A program made the position numbers and the translations under genes. From Knufia peltigerae (Eukaryota > Ascomycota > Eurotiomycetes > Chaetothyriales > Trichomeriaceae): a DNA stretch of 64,000 bases. The notes under the pieces are model-generated. The model saw only the letters and a list, made by a program, of their open reading frames with translations, did not search any database and had not been told where the DNA came from. Below are positions 35,252 through 44,970 of this stretch, one piece after another. The DNA lies in assembly GCA_030247855.1 (NCBI GenBank), contig JAPDRN010000093.1, positions 1 through 64,000 on the forward strand. The letters run 5' to 3'. Numbering within the stretch: the stretch's first letter is position 1; each line of letters opens with the position of its first letter.

Positions 35252-37474
35252 CTAGTTTGATCCACGTACCGATGATGGTTTTGTTGCTGAAGATTCATCG
35301 TGCAACTTGAGAGCGTCGAGTCTCTCTTGGTTGTCTTGTGTGGCATCTGTTTCGACCTCCTTTGTAGTAGTTGCAGCTGAGATTGGCTTCTCAGTTCCCG
35401 ATTTCATTTTGTTGGCTTGCTCAGTGAGTTTATCCCACTTTGCTTGACGAGCCTTTTCACGGTCGTCGGCAGTGTTCTGCATTTCGCTGTACCCGTGAGA
35501 ACATTCATCAAACAACTGAGGATTGATCTCCATGAATAGTTTCATAGCATTGTAGACCATGCCGTGAATCGTCCTATGTATAATTAGAAGACGTACATAT
35601 CATCGGGGTGACCATGACATACCGATTCCAGTGACCTTTAGAGTTCTCATAAAGAGGTGCAAACATGATAGGCAGGATGGTCTCGACATTGTCGCTGACG
35701 AGGTTGCAGAAGTACTCGTTATTCCAGAAGTACAATGCACGTTCTGCCACCTAGAAGCTGTAAGTTACTTATTCACTCAGAACAGTATTGGTCCTACTTG
35801 GAAATGAGGGCTAGCCACGGATTTGGCTAGTTGATTGAAGAGCGGTTCTTGGACTTTGGCGAATTCCTGAGGATCCATTACCTCAAAAATGTCTTCTACT
35901 TCGTTCAAGAACATGACCTCCTTAGTACTATTGGTCTTGGGCCAATAACGAAGGAGACCGAGAACAACCTGGGACATCGTCAATAACGGTGAATGGGTCT
36001 TCGACATGTAGACAATACCTCTTCTGTCAAGGCCGCATCCTTCTCCAAAAACTGGACAATACAGTATGCCAATTGTGGATGGTACATGCTTAGGCTTTTG
36101 ACCTTGTGCATGGGAAGAAGAACCCTTGTTAGGAACAGCTTATGTTCTTCTTTGAGGGGTAGAGCAAAGCCGTTGATGATTGAACCCAGAATTTCGAGTA
36201 GCTCGGCTATGCCGTTGAACCTCTCTGTCTCGTACGTAAACTGGAAAAAGACATTATTGATAGACCTTCTGATATAAGATCGAAGGTTTAGAAATTTGCC
36301 GTAGATGCGGTGCAGTGTGGTTTTGAGAAAGTCCCTTTCTCGGGGATCCTCCGAGTCGAAAAGTTCAAGTAGCTGAAGGACAAAGTGATGGTCAATGTAT
36401 GCCTTCGCGATATTTGTATTGAAATCTTGGCTTTCGATGAATCGTAAGAAGAACTCATAAACCACCTGAATATGGGGCCATGCCACTTCGAGGACAGGCT
36501 CGTCCTCTTCTGGGTCAAACGCTTCTCCTTGTGGGTTGACTGGCGGTGGCACTGGGCGAAAGAGATTCTTGCTGAACATTTCGACCACTTTAGGGTACAT
36601 AGGCTCCGTGATGACAGACCTGTTGTTGGCGACGTAATCCAGGAGCTCATGGAGGGCGAGTCGCTTGATCTCTTTCGACTTCATGTCCGCAGTCTGATCA
36701 TTGAAGTCGAATATGATGTTGCACTGATCTATCTTCTGCATGAACAATTCCTGCCGCCGGTTCGGAGGAACTTCATGGAAGCCCGGTAGTTTCTCAAGGT
36801 CTCGTGCTCTTTGGTCGGAAACGTCGAAGCGTGAAGAATGTTGTCGCTTGGGGGTTCGTACGCCTTCTGGGACGTCCTTCGGTGTAGTCTGTAATCGGTC
36901 GAAGAGCAATGACTTCTGGCCTGCCTTCGGCGGAGCGAGGTCACCAGGCATCGTTTCAGTAGCACCTGGTCCAGGGATGTGAGGAGCGCTCGGGCTGATT
37001 ATCACGCTGGGCGCAATGTGACCTCCCTGGCGTCCAGGTGTGTTTGGCCCACCAGGGCCATGACTAGCACTCTGGGACATAAAATGTTGACTTCCAACAC
37101 CTGTTCCTTGACCGTGTCCAGTGTGATGTAGCGTATTACCATGGGTGCTCAACCCGCCTTCGTTATTGGGCCCTTTCCCTCGGATGTCACTGACATTTGT
37201 TGAGGATGAGTTGGGCGTTGCCGCGTTGGAGGCGTTTGGGGATCGGGAGTCGGCGCCGGGGAGCGTCGTCGAGGAGGAGAGAGGAGACGCGGTGCCTGAA
37301 GACGAGTCTTTCTTCTTGGAGGATTTATTCGAATCTTTCGCTCTCGATAACTGCTCGTGCTGGACATCAGTGAGCTGGAGCACTGGAGCGGGGGAAAAGC
37401 AGGCCGGAGAAGCTGGGTTGATCGGGAAAAACAACGTCGGAGATACGTACCACTCTTTGCCTGAAGCCTTTCAT
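35252..37474 (-). CDS. rts1: PP2A regulatory subunit B56 (Rts1/ParA)
   Basis: B' regulatory subunit that targets protein phosphatase 2A; in fungi it acts in septation, stress response and cell-cycle control. Exons are 37474-37451, 37359-36019, 35968-35798, 35750-35623 and 35573-35252 (661 residues, one frame). The first exon (MKGFRQRV) is characteristic. An alternative acceptor at 37374 would add LTDVQ. Residues about 10-190 are a Ser/Gly/Pro/His-rich disordered tail. The B56 core of HEAT-like repeats starts near LPGFHEVPPNRRQELFMQKI, with later signatures EVAWPHIQVVYEFFLRFIES and DHHFVLQLLELFDSEDPRER, and it ends through NSKGHWNRTIHGMVYNAMKL. The C-terminal tail is charged. The 3' end is uncertain because a consensus donor (GTACGT) lies five codons before the stop. 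Confidence 0.94.
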
Positions 37475-38467
37475 GTTGTCTAGAGAGCCCTAGACTTGTC
37501 ACTAGACTGATGGCGTCAACAGAAATGTCGCAATATCGCGCCACCTCTTTTGACACAAACGAAACAAGCTGTTACTGTTTCATCCGTATGAGGCTAGGTG
37601 GATGCCGAAGATGATGGGCACGAGGGTCTGGATGGGAAGAGTCCGATTGTGTGGGAATGCGGCGTCAGAGAGATTATGTCAATTCCTCATTGTAGGAAAG
37701 CGAGTCGCTGGGTAACAGTTCGGGCGACAATAACAACGTTGGACTGTGGAGGTGGAATGGAATTAGCAAAGACCTGCAGAAGGCGTTTTGAGGCGACATA
37801 CGGAGTGCAATAGGAGTGTGTTGACGTGTGGTGTGTGTTCGTGGGCCAACAATGGTCGAAGAAATGGCTGTGGCTTGGTCGAGTTGAATTGACGTATGGC
37901 TGATCAATGCAGATACAGTACATGAACGTCCATTTGCGTATTGTATGGGAACGTCGCTACAGGAAGGTGGTGGTGTATTTGCGAGTTCAAGATGAACGGT
38001 CCATAGAGTGCCAGGAGAGGAGCGCAGGCTGGCTTTGGGTCAGTGGGGGCTTCTCAATTACAAGCGACAACAAGATGGGCTTCTTAGAGGTCGGAGCGTT
38101 GTTGCTAGAGCCGCTAATAAGCTGATGACCACATACAATCTGCCAAGACATATATATCAATGTCAAACACGCCACGGCTGGATTCTGTATGTTGATGAGA
38201 TGCAGGCTTCAAGTCTAAACAATCAATCATCAGGATTGCCTATGGGTTGTGATGAGGTACTCCTCTGCTAAGACTCGGTCATGACTCGAGATCTCCACAG
38301 GTAATGAGGCCAATATTCGTTCACTCCAGTGCTGCACTATGAAGTTCGAGGATGAGTGCGTGAATTCCAGGTGAAACTCCTCCCAGAACAAAACCAATGG
38401 GCGAGAGCCGCATGCTTGCGGGTCAACTACAATCTGCAAAGAATTCTGAGATCTTCCACTCTCTCAC
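37475..38467. promoter_or_regulatory. Divergent promoter region RTS1/SFC1
   Basis: About 1 kb between divergent starts. Only short shadow frames occur. A TACGGAGTG near-match is at 37799. Confidence 0.45.
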
Positions 38468-40168
38468 ATGTCTCTTTTGATGATGGACTCATCGTCAACC
38501 CGGAGGTATCGAGTGCCATCCACGCCTGTGCTCTCTCTTGAGCATCCATGCATCGTACAAAACTCGCAGAAGGCTGTCCAGATGGTGGGAGGTCCCAGCG
38601 AAATTGCCCAGGCCCTCAATATCGACGGTGAAAAAACCCTAGGGCTCAGATTCCAGTTGGACAACCCGGACAGTCGAACTGTTATCTCATACAATAAGAA
38701 GACTGATAATCTACTCCTCAAGCTCACACTGCCTAAGAGGACAGGCAGAAAGAGGAAGCGTGGCTCAGAAGACGAGTTTGTTGAGCACTCACAAGAGGAC
38801 AATCGAAAAGATGTAGCTTACCTACTACGCTCTCTCCATGACAATTCGAAAAGGTATGAGGCAGAAGTTGTGGGCAAAATCAGCTCCACGCATATCTGGC
38901 GCACGATGCCGGATTTAGTGTACTCAACCAGAGACTCGCAATTCCTCCGCGAAGTGCAGTCGAAAATCATGCCACAGGATTACCCGCTCGTCAAGCAATG
39001 GTCTCTACCTGAGTCGTACGGACTGCAAGATACCGAAATATTTCCACCTGCTGTACTGTCCACCCAGACTCTGTCTTCAAACTACACGTATCGACAAAAT
39101 CCGGCTGTAAAGACTGTATCCGACCCGGCAACCGGTAAGAGGTCACTCTTCAACACTCAGGCACCCCAACGGCTCTTCACCTATCAGTGTCAGTGGAACG
39201 ACGAAAAATACCCAGATCAGCCAAACCCCGACTGCCCTCCTCTCCAAGACTTTCCGGACAGTCACATCCAGTTGTACGGACTCATTCAAAGGCTGTTCGA
39301 TCAGCGGCCTATTTGGACCCGGCGAGCTCTTATAAACCAGTTTCCGGACGACGCCCCTGTGTTTGCCGCCCGCTATATAATCTCCTACGTCGCGTACGCC
39401 CTTCGCTCGGGACCCTGGAGAGACACGTTCTGCAAATTTGGTCTAGACCCGCGAAAAGACCCCTCTTACCGCAAATACCAGACGGTCATGATGCAGCTTT
39501 TGCACAGCGGAGAAGGATTCGACCGCTCATGGGCAAGAAGCAAGGACAGGTCTTCCCATGTTTTCACAGGCAAGCCGCCGTACCCGACCGACGGCAAACT
39601 CTGGCAGCTGTGTGATCTGGAGGATCCCGATCTGAAACCTTTGGTTGATACGCCGGAGATCAATCTTCGACATGAATGTGAGCTCAGATACTTCGGCTGG
39701 TATAGCAATGGGACCATGGCGAAGATTCGAATCGCACTAAAAGCCAAATCGGATGCCCTTATAAGCCACGAGACCTTGGACCCAGCAGCCATGCGGAACT
39801 TCTTGACTCTACCGGATTACTGGGAAGGAATGGGTATGGCCGACTCTAGCGATCAGATCAGGACGTCTATGGGATTCTTGGGCAAGGATGCCTCCAAGAA
39901 AGAGCTCGAGTGGGCTGCAGCTTACCGATCCCTCTGTCGAACCACCGCTGGCTCACTCCCAACATCTGGTGGTAGTGGAAAAGGTCGACTGAGCAAATCA
40001 AAGCGCAAAACGACGTCAAGCTATCTTGAAGCTGGACAGACGCCGCTGTCCGAAGAGCCTGATGTTCCTGAAGGTTATGAAGAGCCGGAAGACGGCGATG
40101 AAGAACAAGACGAAGCTGACGAAGAAGACGAAGACGAGGAGCCAGAGGGAGAAGATCAAGAGCCCTGA
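38468..40168 (+). CDS. sfc1: TFIIIC subunit Sfc1/Tfc1 (tau95, GTF3C5)
   Basis: Subunit of the RNA polymerase III factor TFIIIC that contacts the A box of tRNA genes and TFIIIA-5S complexes. Single frame of 566 residues. The N-terminal dimerisation region has LSLEHPCIVQNSQKAVQMVG and a KLTLPKRTGRKRKRG basic patch. The DNA-binding half carries LFTYQCQWNDEKYPD, LFDQRPIWTRRALINQFPDD and YVAYALRSGPWRDTFCKFGL with the DPRKDPSYRKYQT motif, all typical of the family. The C-terminus (about 530-566) is almost wholly Glu/Asp, as in other tau95 proteins. The ATG at 38468 is followed by further in-frame ATGs at codons 5 and 6. Confidence 0.94.
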   Translation: MSLLMMDSSSTRRYRVPSTPVLSLEHPCIVQNSQKAVQMVGGPSEIAQALNIDGEKTLGLRFQLDNPDSRTVISYNKKTDNLLLKLTLPKRTGRKRKRGSEDEFVEHSQEDNRKDVAYLLRSLHDNSKRYEAEVVGKISSTHIWRTMPDLVYSTRDSQFLREVQSKIMPQDYPLVKQWSLPESYGLQDTEIFPPAVLSTQTLSSNYTYRQNPAVKTVSDPATGKRSLFNTQAPQRLFTYQCQWNDEKYPDQPNPDCPPLQDFPDSHIQLYGLIQRLFDQRPIWTRRALINQFPDDAPVFAARYIISYVAYALRSGPWRDTFCKFGLDPRKDPSYRKYQTVMMQLLHSGEGFDRSWARSKDRSSHVFTGKPPYPTDGKLWQLCDLEDPDLKPLVDTPEINLRHECELRYFGWYSNGTMAKIRIALKAKSDALISHETLDPAAMRNFLTLPDYWEGMGMADSSDQIRTSMGFLGKDASKKELEWAAAYRSLCRTTAGSLPTSGGSGKGRLSKSKRKTTSSYLEAGQTPLSEEPDVPEGYEEPEDGDEEQDEADEEDEDEEPEGEDQEP

Positions 40169-40650
40169 CAAAACAGTTCTAGTCGAGGCACTCGATATTC
40201 TGTGTCTCAGGAGGGATTGTCGTGTAGCATTATGATACCTGTGTTGGATTGGAAATTGCTAAGGCAAAAGAAAAGAATCGTTATACCTCGTGCCTCTTAC
40301 CGGCCAATGTGACTCCGTTTCTATGTATTTTCGCCGTCACTCGGTACCTCATTAGTCAGCTGTTGGGAGAAAGTCCGATATTCGTTGTCTGACGACAAAT
40401 TCAAAGCATAACTTTCGCCCTCGTTTCTCCGTCTGACCGCTTGACATTTTTCCGTCCTTGAATCAGGGTCTAGTCATCTCGACGACTAAATTAATTAGGC
40501 TTCTCTTATTTACCTACTTCTACCAGAAGACAATCTTGTACGTATCTTGAGAGAGAGGGGTGGCATCTAGACAAAGTGTGTGGGCCCTTCTCCCCGTGCA
40601 TCGCAAAGGAGATCTTCCTTCCCACTTGAGGGACAATATCTCCGGCACTC
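40169..40650. other. Tandem intergenic spacer, no gene seen
   Basis: 482 bp between SFC1 and the next plus-strand gene. I see no recognisable element. Confidence 0.4.
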
Positions 40651-42417
40651 ATGGCTATTGCAGAGTCGGCGTTGCCCACGCCCTCTGACCAATCGACACC
40701 GGCATCGAACATCGGTCCCAAGGACGTCTCGACGGGACTATCCAAGTACAAAAAGATCCGATGGAAAAAATACGACCCCAAGAAGCGACGACTGGAAAGT
40801 AGGAGTAATCAGTTTGTATTATGGACGCCGCCCACTGGACAAACAGACGGTGACGGCGACGACGACCCGGAAAGGAAACCCTCGCCCTGCAAAGGAGGTT
40901 GCGACAAAGGCAAAGACAACACCGCCTCACCGTGGTGCCACCAGGCAATCACAATGGCATCTCCGCTCCAACCTCTTCCCCTGAACGGCACGCGAGTCGA
41001 TCCGTTCATGTACTTTCCGATCAAGGCCACCGACTGTGTGCGGGACACGATGGACTACTTCATCACCATCTGCAGCGGTTTCCCCGAAGATTCGTCCGTC
41101 CCGGGCCCCGTGAACCCTCACCTCTCGTTGCTGCTCCCGTACGCGCTGAAACACCCGATACTGTTCGAGTCGATGATCGCCGTGTGCCGCGCCTCGGTCT
41201 TGCTCTCGCTGGACCGTCCCGCGCTCGAAGATGCCGCCTTCATCCAGCACCGCGGAAACGCCATCGCGGGACTCAACACCAAAATCAGGACCAACCAGTG
41301 CACCGACGACGACGCTCTGTTGACCGCCACCATGCTCATGACGCTCGAGTATCTAATGGGAAACCATTCTGCGGTCCAGATGCATTGCGAAGGCCTGGAG
41401 AAGATGCTACAGCTTCGAGGACCTCTTGGCCAGGAGGGCAAGGAAACCGACTGGGCGAAATTTGTCAGGCACGGACTGACCGGCTACAAGGCACTTGGAT
41501 CGTTCGTCACAGGTAGACCGCCTGATATACCGCCCGAGTCTATTGGGTATCTAAAGGAAACCTTCGAAGAACTGTCCCTCGACAAGCCGCTCGCCTACCC
41601 CGAACCACCTTTCGATCCAGACCTTTGCACCATACTGTCTCGGCTACCTCCAGGCCTGTCGGATGTCTGTTTGAAATGTCGCATTTCTGTTCAAATGATC
41701 ATGATGCTAGGAGCGGTCGCAGGAGCAACAACCTTATTAGGCACAAAGAGCCTCCTTGACGGTGTCTCGGTCCCCTTATCTTCCTCTGATGACTGCCTGT
41801 TCGACGTCCGACGTCAACAATCTATGGTTCAGGCGCTATTATCATCCTTGCAACGAATGTCCTTGACCTCGGTCGTTCCCGTCGAGCTCAGTCTCACTTC
41901 TGGACTTATCTCGTACATGTTCCAACTTCGGTCATTGACCCCACTTAACCTATTCTACGACCCAATTCTTCGCAGGTTCATCGCGACACTCCCTGCTCAG
42001 CCGAAGCCAACCTGTGTTGAGGAGCAGCATGCGTTTATCTGGGCAAGCATGGCCGTTGCGGGTGTTCTGGCATTGAGAGTGGCACCGATGCCTTCTAGTC
42101 ATGCTGTCTTCGATCATGTGCTTGACCTGTTCCCAGAAGCCCGAGACTGGCGTCGCCTAAACAAAATCCTATGTGGCTTCTTTTGGACGAATGATATTGG
42201 AGCGCATTGGAAGACGGTTTGGGAAGCAGCAATGCGGCGAAGAGAGTTTCTCCTGCACCGGAATAAAGATCCCAAATCGCGACCTCACATGGTCACTGCA
42301 GAGATGCCCGAACATGATTTTGAAGGCATTCGCCGCCACATTGAAGGAGCGCCTCGAGTCATGCGTGAAATGAGTGAAGCTATGGGTCTATGCCCGTTCC
42401 ATCGAAGGGGCGATTGA
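40651..42417 (+). CDS. Fungal transcription-factor-domain protein without Zn2Cys6 cluster
   Basis: Single frame of 588 residues. Residues about 115-560 look like the fungal-specific transcription factor domain of the DUF3468/Fungal_trans_2 type: KATDCVRDTMDYFITICSGF, HPILFESMIAVCRASVLLSL, then ALLTATMLMTLEYLMGNHSA followed by the L-R-G motif (LEKMLQLRG). The N-terminus has a basic stretch (KYKKIRWKKYDPKKRRLESR) and a region starting NQFVLWTPPT, a common start in cluster-less members. Only three cysteines occur near residues 80-95, so no canonical six-cysteine zinc cluster is present. I find no upstream exon encoding one. Target genes are unknown. Convergent with the glycosyltransferase gene. 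Confidence 0.75.
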   Translation: MAIAESALPTPSDQSTPASNIGPKDVSTGLSKYKKIRWKKYDPKKRRLESRSNQFVLWTPPTGQTDGDGDDDPERKPSPCKGGCDKGKDNTASPWCHQAITMASPLQPLPLNGTRVDPFMYFPIKATDCVRDTMDYFITICSGFPEDSSVPGPVNPHLSLLLPYALKHPILFESMIAVCRASVLLSLDRPALEDAAFIQHRGNAIAGLNTKIRTNQCTDDDALLTATMLMTLEYLMGNHSAVQMHCEGLEKMLQLRGPLGQEGKETDWAKFVRHGLTGYKALGSFVTGRPPDIPPESIGYLKETFEELSLDKPLAYPEPPFDPDLCTILSRLPPGLSDVCLKCRISVQMIMMLGAVAGATTLLGTKSLLDGVSVPLSSSDDCLFDVRRQQSMVQALLSSLQRMSLTSVVPVELSLTSGLISYMFQLRSLTPLNLFYDPILRRFIATLPAQPKPTCVEEQHAFIWASMAVAGVLALRVAPMPSSHAVFDHVLDLFPEARDWRRLNKILCGFFWTNDIGAHWKTVWEAAMRRREFLLHRNKDPKSRPHMVTAEMPEHDFEGIRRHIEGAPRVMREMSEAMGLCPFHRRGD

Positions 42418-42728
42418 TACGGATACGCATGACCTGGGAACGACAATCTTGGAAGTATATGACAAGATATGAGAGTGCATTATAAATGCTGACCATGACC
42501 GCTGCGTGCGGTTTGACTGACTCATGGATGCAGTACAAGTCCATCTGTGATCGCTTTTGGTCAGTGAGGTGCGTGTGGACAGTCTGAACACTCTTGCGAG
42601 TGAAAAGAGCTCGTTGCTCGTAGACTTTGGGTCTTCTGATCGTGTTCGGTGATGTTACACCGCCCGCCATGGGGTTTCAAGCGCACCGCAGTTTCGTGAC
42701 CCATTTGCGGCTTGAATGCCCATAATCC
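42418..42728. other. Short convergent spacer
   Basis: 311 bp between convergent 3' ends. No feature seen. Confidence 0.4.
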
Positions 42729-44303
42729 TCATATCGAGAGCTGTTGCAACAATTCTCGTAATCCTTGTTTTGAACATCGACGGAACCCTTGTCGTATCAC
42801 CACAGGCATGTTCTGCAGGAAATGCCAATTTTTGGGAATCAGCTTGTTTCCATAAAGCAACAAAACGGCCGCAGCCATCATCCAAACAATGTACACCAGC
42901 ATGATAGCGATATGGAGTCGAAAAGCTACCACCCAGGGTACCACTACCTCTGACTTGAAGTCATAGTATCGATTAACCAACCAATTCCGAATGGGCCTTT
43001 TCCGTTGTTGAATTCGCAAATGCTCCTGCAACCCTTCAGCAAGTTGCCAAGCGACCCTTCTGTTGATCTTATCCCAGGTTGTTTCAAGGGCGAACTCCCT
43101 GGCGTTTTCTGCCATGCTCGCCAGAAGAGTTGCGTCAGAAAATCCTCGAACCCGTTCAACGAATGTGTCCAGATCGTGAGGGGCGACTAGATAACCCGTC
43201 TTTGCATGCTGAACAATATCGGACGGGCCTCCTTCGTCCCGTGCGATTACAGGCACGCCACTCGCCATGCCTTCGAGGACTACCAATCCAAAGGTCTCCG
43301 TAATGGAGCAATGAAGAAAGACATCGGCTGAAGCGTAGGCACGGGCGAGGCTGGTGCCTGTTAAGAGTCCAGTGAACACAACATGCTCCTTGGTCGAATT
43401 GAACAGCTGACGAACGTCGTTCTCAACAGCGGGATTGAGGTTGCCACCCACAATGACCAGTTTGAAAGGAAAGTCCTGTTCCATCAACTTGGAGGCGACT
43501 TGCGCCAAAAACTCAAACCCCTTTTCCGGCGCCAACCGGCAAACGCAGACAAGGATCAATTCTCCGTTGGGAGCAAGCTCCTTGCGATATGACTCATCAC
43601 GCCGAGAAGGATGGAACAGGGCAGTGTCTACTCCACGTCCAAGCTGCACCAGCCTACTACTGGGAGCACCTGCTTTGAGGAGATATCGGCGAATACCTGA
43701 CGAAGGATAAAAGATTGTATGGACGCTGCGGTGGCTGAAAAGAAAGCCTTGTACCACTCCCAGTAACCAGACAGAAAATCGTGCAACGGGGCCAGGGAAA
43801 AGAATCTCGCTGTATGCCGAGAGGTCTGTCTGAAAATTCAATAACACAACAGGAGGGTCCTGAAGCTGTCGGATTTGAAGCAAGAACTGGAATCCAGTAG
43901 ATGCCGGACTGGCCAGGTACACGATGTCAGGTTTGAAGGTGCGCTTGTAAACATCTTCGAGCTGAAAGGGATAGACAACTGTCAAGTCAGGGTTGTAAGG
44001 GAGTGGGTACCCAGGAAGTCGCAGCTCCGGGATATTGCTGTCCTTGGGTCGCAGTCTTGTTTCCTTGGAATGAGGAGCAACAATCGCGAGTTGAACACCA
44101 TTGCGTCGCAGGTACTCGACGAGGCTGAGAGTGGTGCGACTCACACCGTTGACCGGACCAAGGGACTCCGTCGCGAGCAGGAGTCTCTTGCCTTGCAGAA
44201 TTGCGGGAAACCCATCCTCGCATTTGGTGCCATGTTGGTCGCTATGAGATGCTGCCAGTTCCAAATTTAATGGCTGTGGCTGCGACAACTGCTTTGCCAT
44301 CAT
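42729..44303 (-). CDS. GT4 glycosyltransferase with C-terminal membrane anchor
   Basis: Retaining glycosyltransferase of family 4 (GT-B fold), 524 residues, one frame. The N-terminal domain begins RLLLATESLGPVNGVSRTTL, a pattern shared with lipid glycosyltransferases of the MgtA/SQD2-like group. The nucleotide-sugar domain has CRLAPEKGFEFL, GGNLNP and the E-x7-E motif in HCSITETFGLVVLEGMASG (about 335-350). Near the C-terminus (about 455-480) a hydrophobic segment, AIMLVYIVWMMAAAVLLLYG, should anchor it in a membrane. It lies head to head with UDP-glucose 6-dehydrogenase, whose product UDP-glucuronate is a plausible donor. I therefore infer a glucuronosyl- or related transferase acting on a lipid acceptor; the sequence does not prove donor or acceptor. 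Confidence 0.85.
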   Translation of the reverse strand: MMAKQLSQPQPLNLELAASHSDQHGTKCEDGFPAILQGKRLLLATESLGPVNGVSRTTLSLVEYLRRNGVQLAIVAPHSKETRLRPKDSNIPELRLPGYPLPYNPDLTVVYPFQLEDVYKRTFKPDIVYLASPASTGFQFLLQIRQLQDPPVVLLNFQTDLSAYSEILFPGPVARFSVWLLGVVQGFLFSHRSVHTIFYPSSGIRRYLLKAGAPSSRLVQLGRGVDTALFHPSRRDESYRKELAPNGELILVCVCRLAPEKGFEFLAQVASKLMEQDFPFKLVIVGGNLNPAVENDVRQLFNSTKEHVVFTGLLTGTSLARAYASADVFLHCSITETFGLVVLEGMASGVPVIARDEGGPSDIVQHAKTGYLVAPHDLDTFVERVRGFSDATLLASMAENAREFALETTWDKINRRVAWQLAEGLQEHLRIQQRKRPIRNWLVNRYYDFKSEVVVPWVVAFRLHIAIMLVYIVWMMAAAVLLLYGNKLIPKNWHFLQNMPVVIRQGFRRCSKQGLRELLQQLSI

Positions 44304-44970
44304 CGTGAGGAAGCGGAAACCACTAGTGGCTGTCGCAGTCGCATCAACGATTCGCCGAATGCCGGAGGTGTTATCGATAAGGAGAAAGCGAGGGGTAAAT
44401 AGACTGCGCTCTTGGCTATTGGCTCTTGATGGTGCGCGGTATTGGGTGCTGTACAGTAGACGAACAGAATCCTTCCTCTTCCTCTTCCCTCTTCACTCTT
44501 TTCGTGGTCGAATCCTTGCAGTTACATTTGTCTCTCAGGTAAAAGTTCCAAAGTGCCACTCTTATGACCTTCAATGCCCCTCTCATTCGAAGTTCGGGAT
44601 GTCGACGTGTTCTCATGATGAATCCTCTAGTGGCAATTTTCCCATTCTCAGTTTCAGCGCGTTATATGTGCTCACTGCCACCACGTGGGTGGAACATCAA
44701 TATCCCAAGGCTCTTCTATATTCCCTGCATTTCCCATCGTTTTCTCTTCTGTCCATTCACACCGCGTCTTTGAATGCGCGTGCACGCTTCATCCTGATGT
44801 CAACTCAGCAAGAGACCATGTGAGCAGCCATTGCGACGCGCTCGTATCACGGCCGTGACTTTTTGTTTGCCCTCGCGATCGCCCTGCCGTTATCTTTAAA
44901 ACCTGTCCTTTTACGATGCTGTGTGCCTTCGCTTTCCTACAATCTCTGCATCTACGCTGTGGTGGCCAAG
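44304..44970. promoter_or_regulatory. Bidirectional promoter of GT4 and UDP-glucose dehydrogenase genes
   Basis: 667-bp spacer between the two divergent ATGs. It is pyrimidine-rich on the dehydrogenase side. The octamer CACGTGGG at 44682-44689 matches the known core of the phosphate-starvation regulator Pho4/NUC-1 and is the only CACGTGGG I found in the window. Confidence 0.5.
44682..44689 (+). promoter_or_regulatory. CACGTGGG E-box, Pho4/NUC-1-like site
   Basis: Exact octamer in the shared promoter, about 290 bp before the dehydrogenase ATG and 380 bp before the glycosyltransferase ATG. Pho4-class bHLH factors prefer CACGTGGG, but other bHLH factors also bind CACGTG, so the regulator is inferred. 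Confidence 0.35.
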
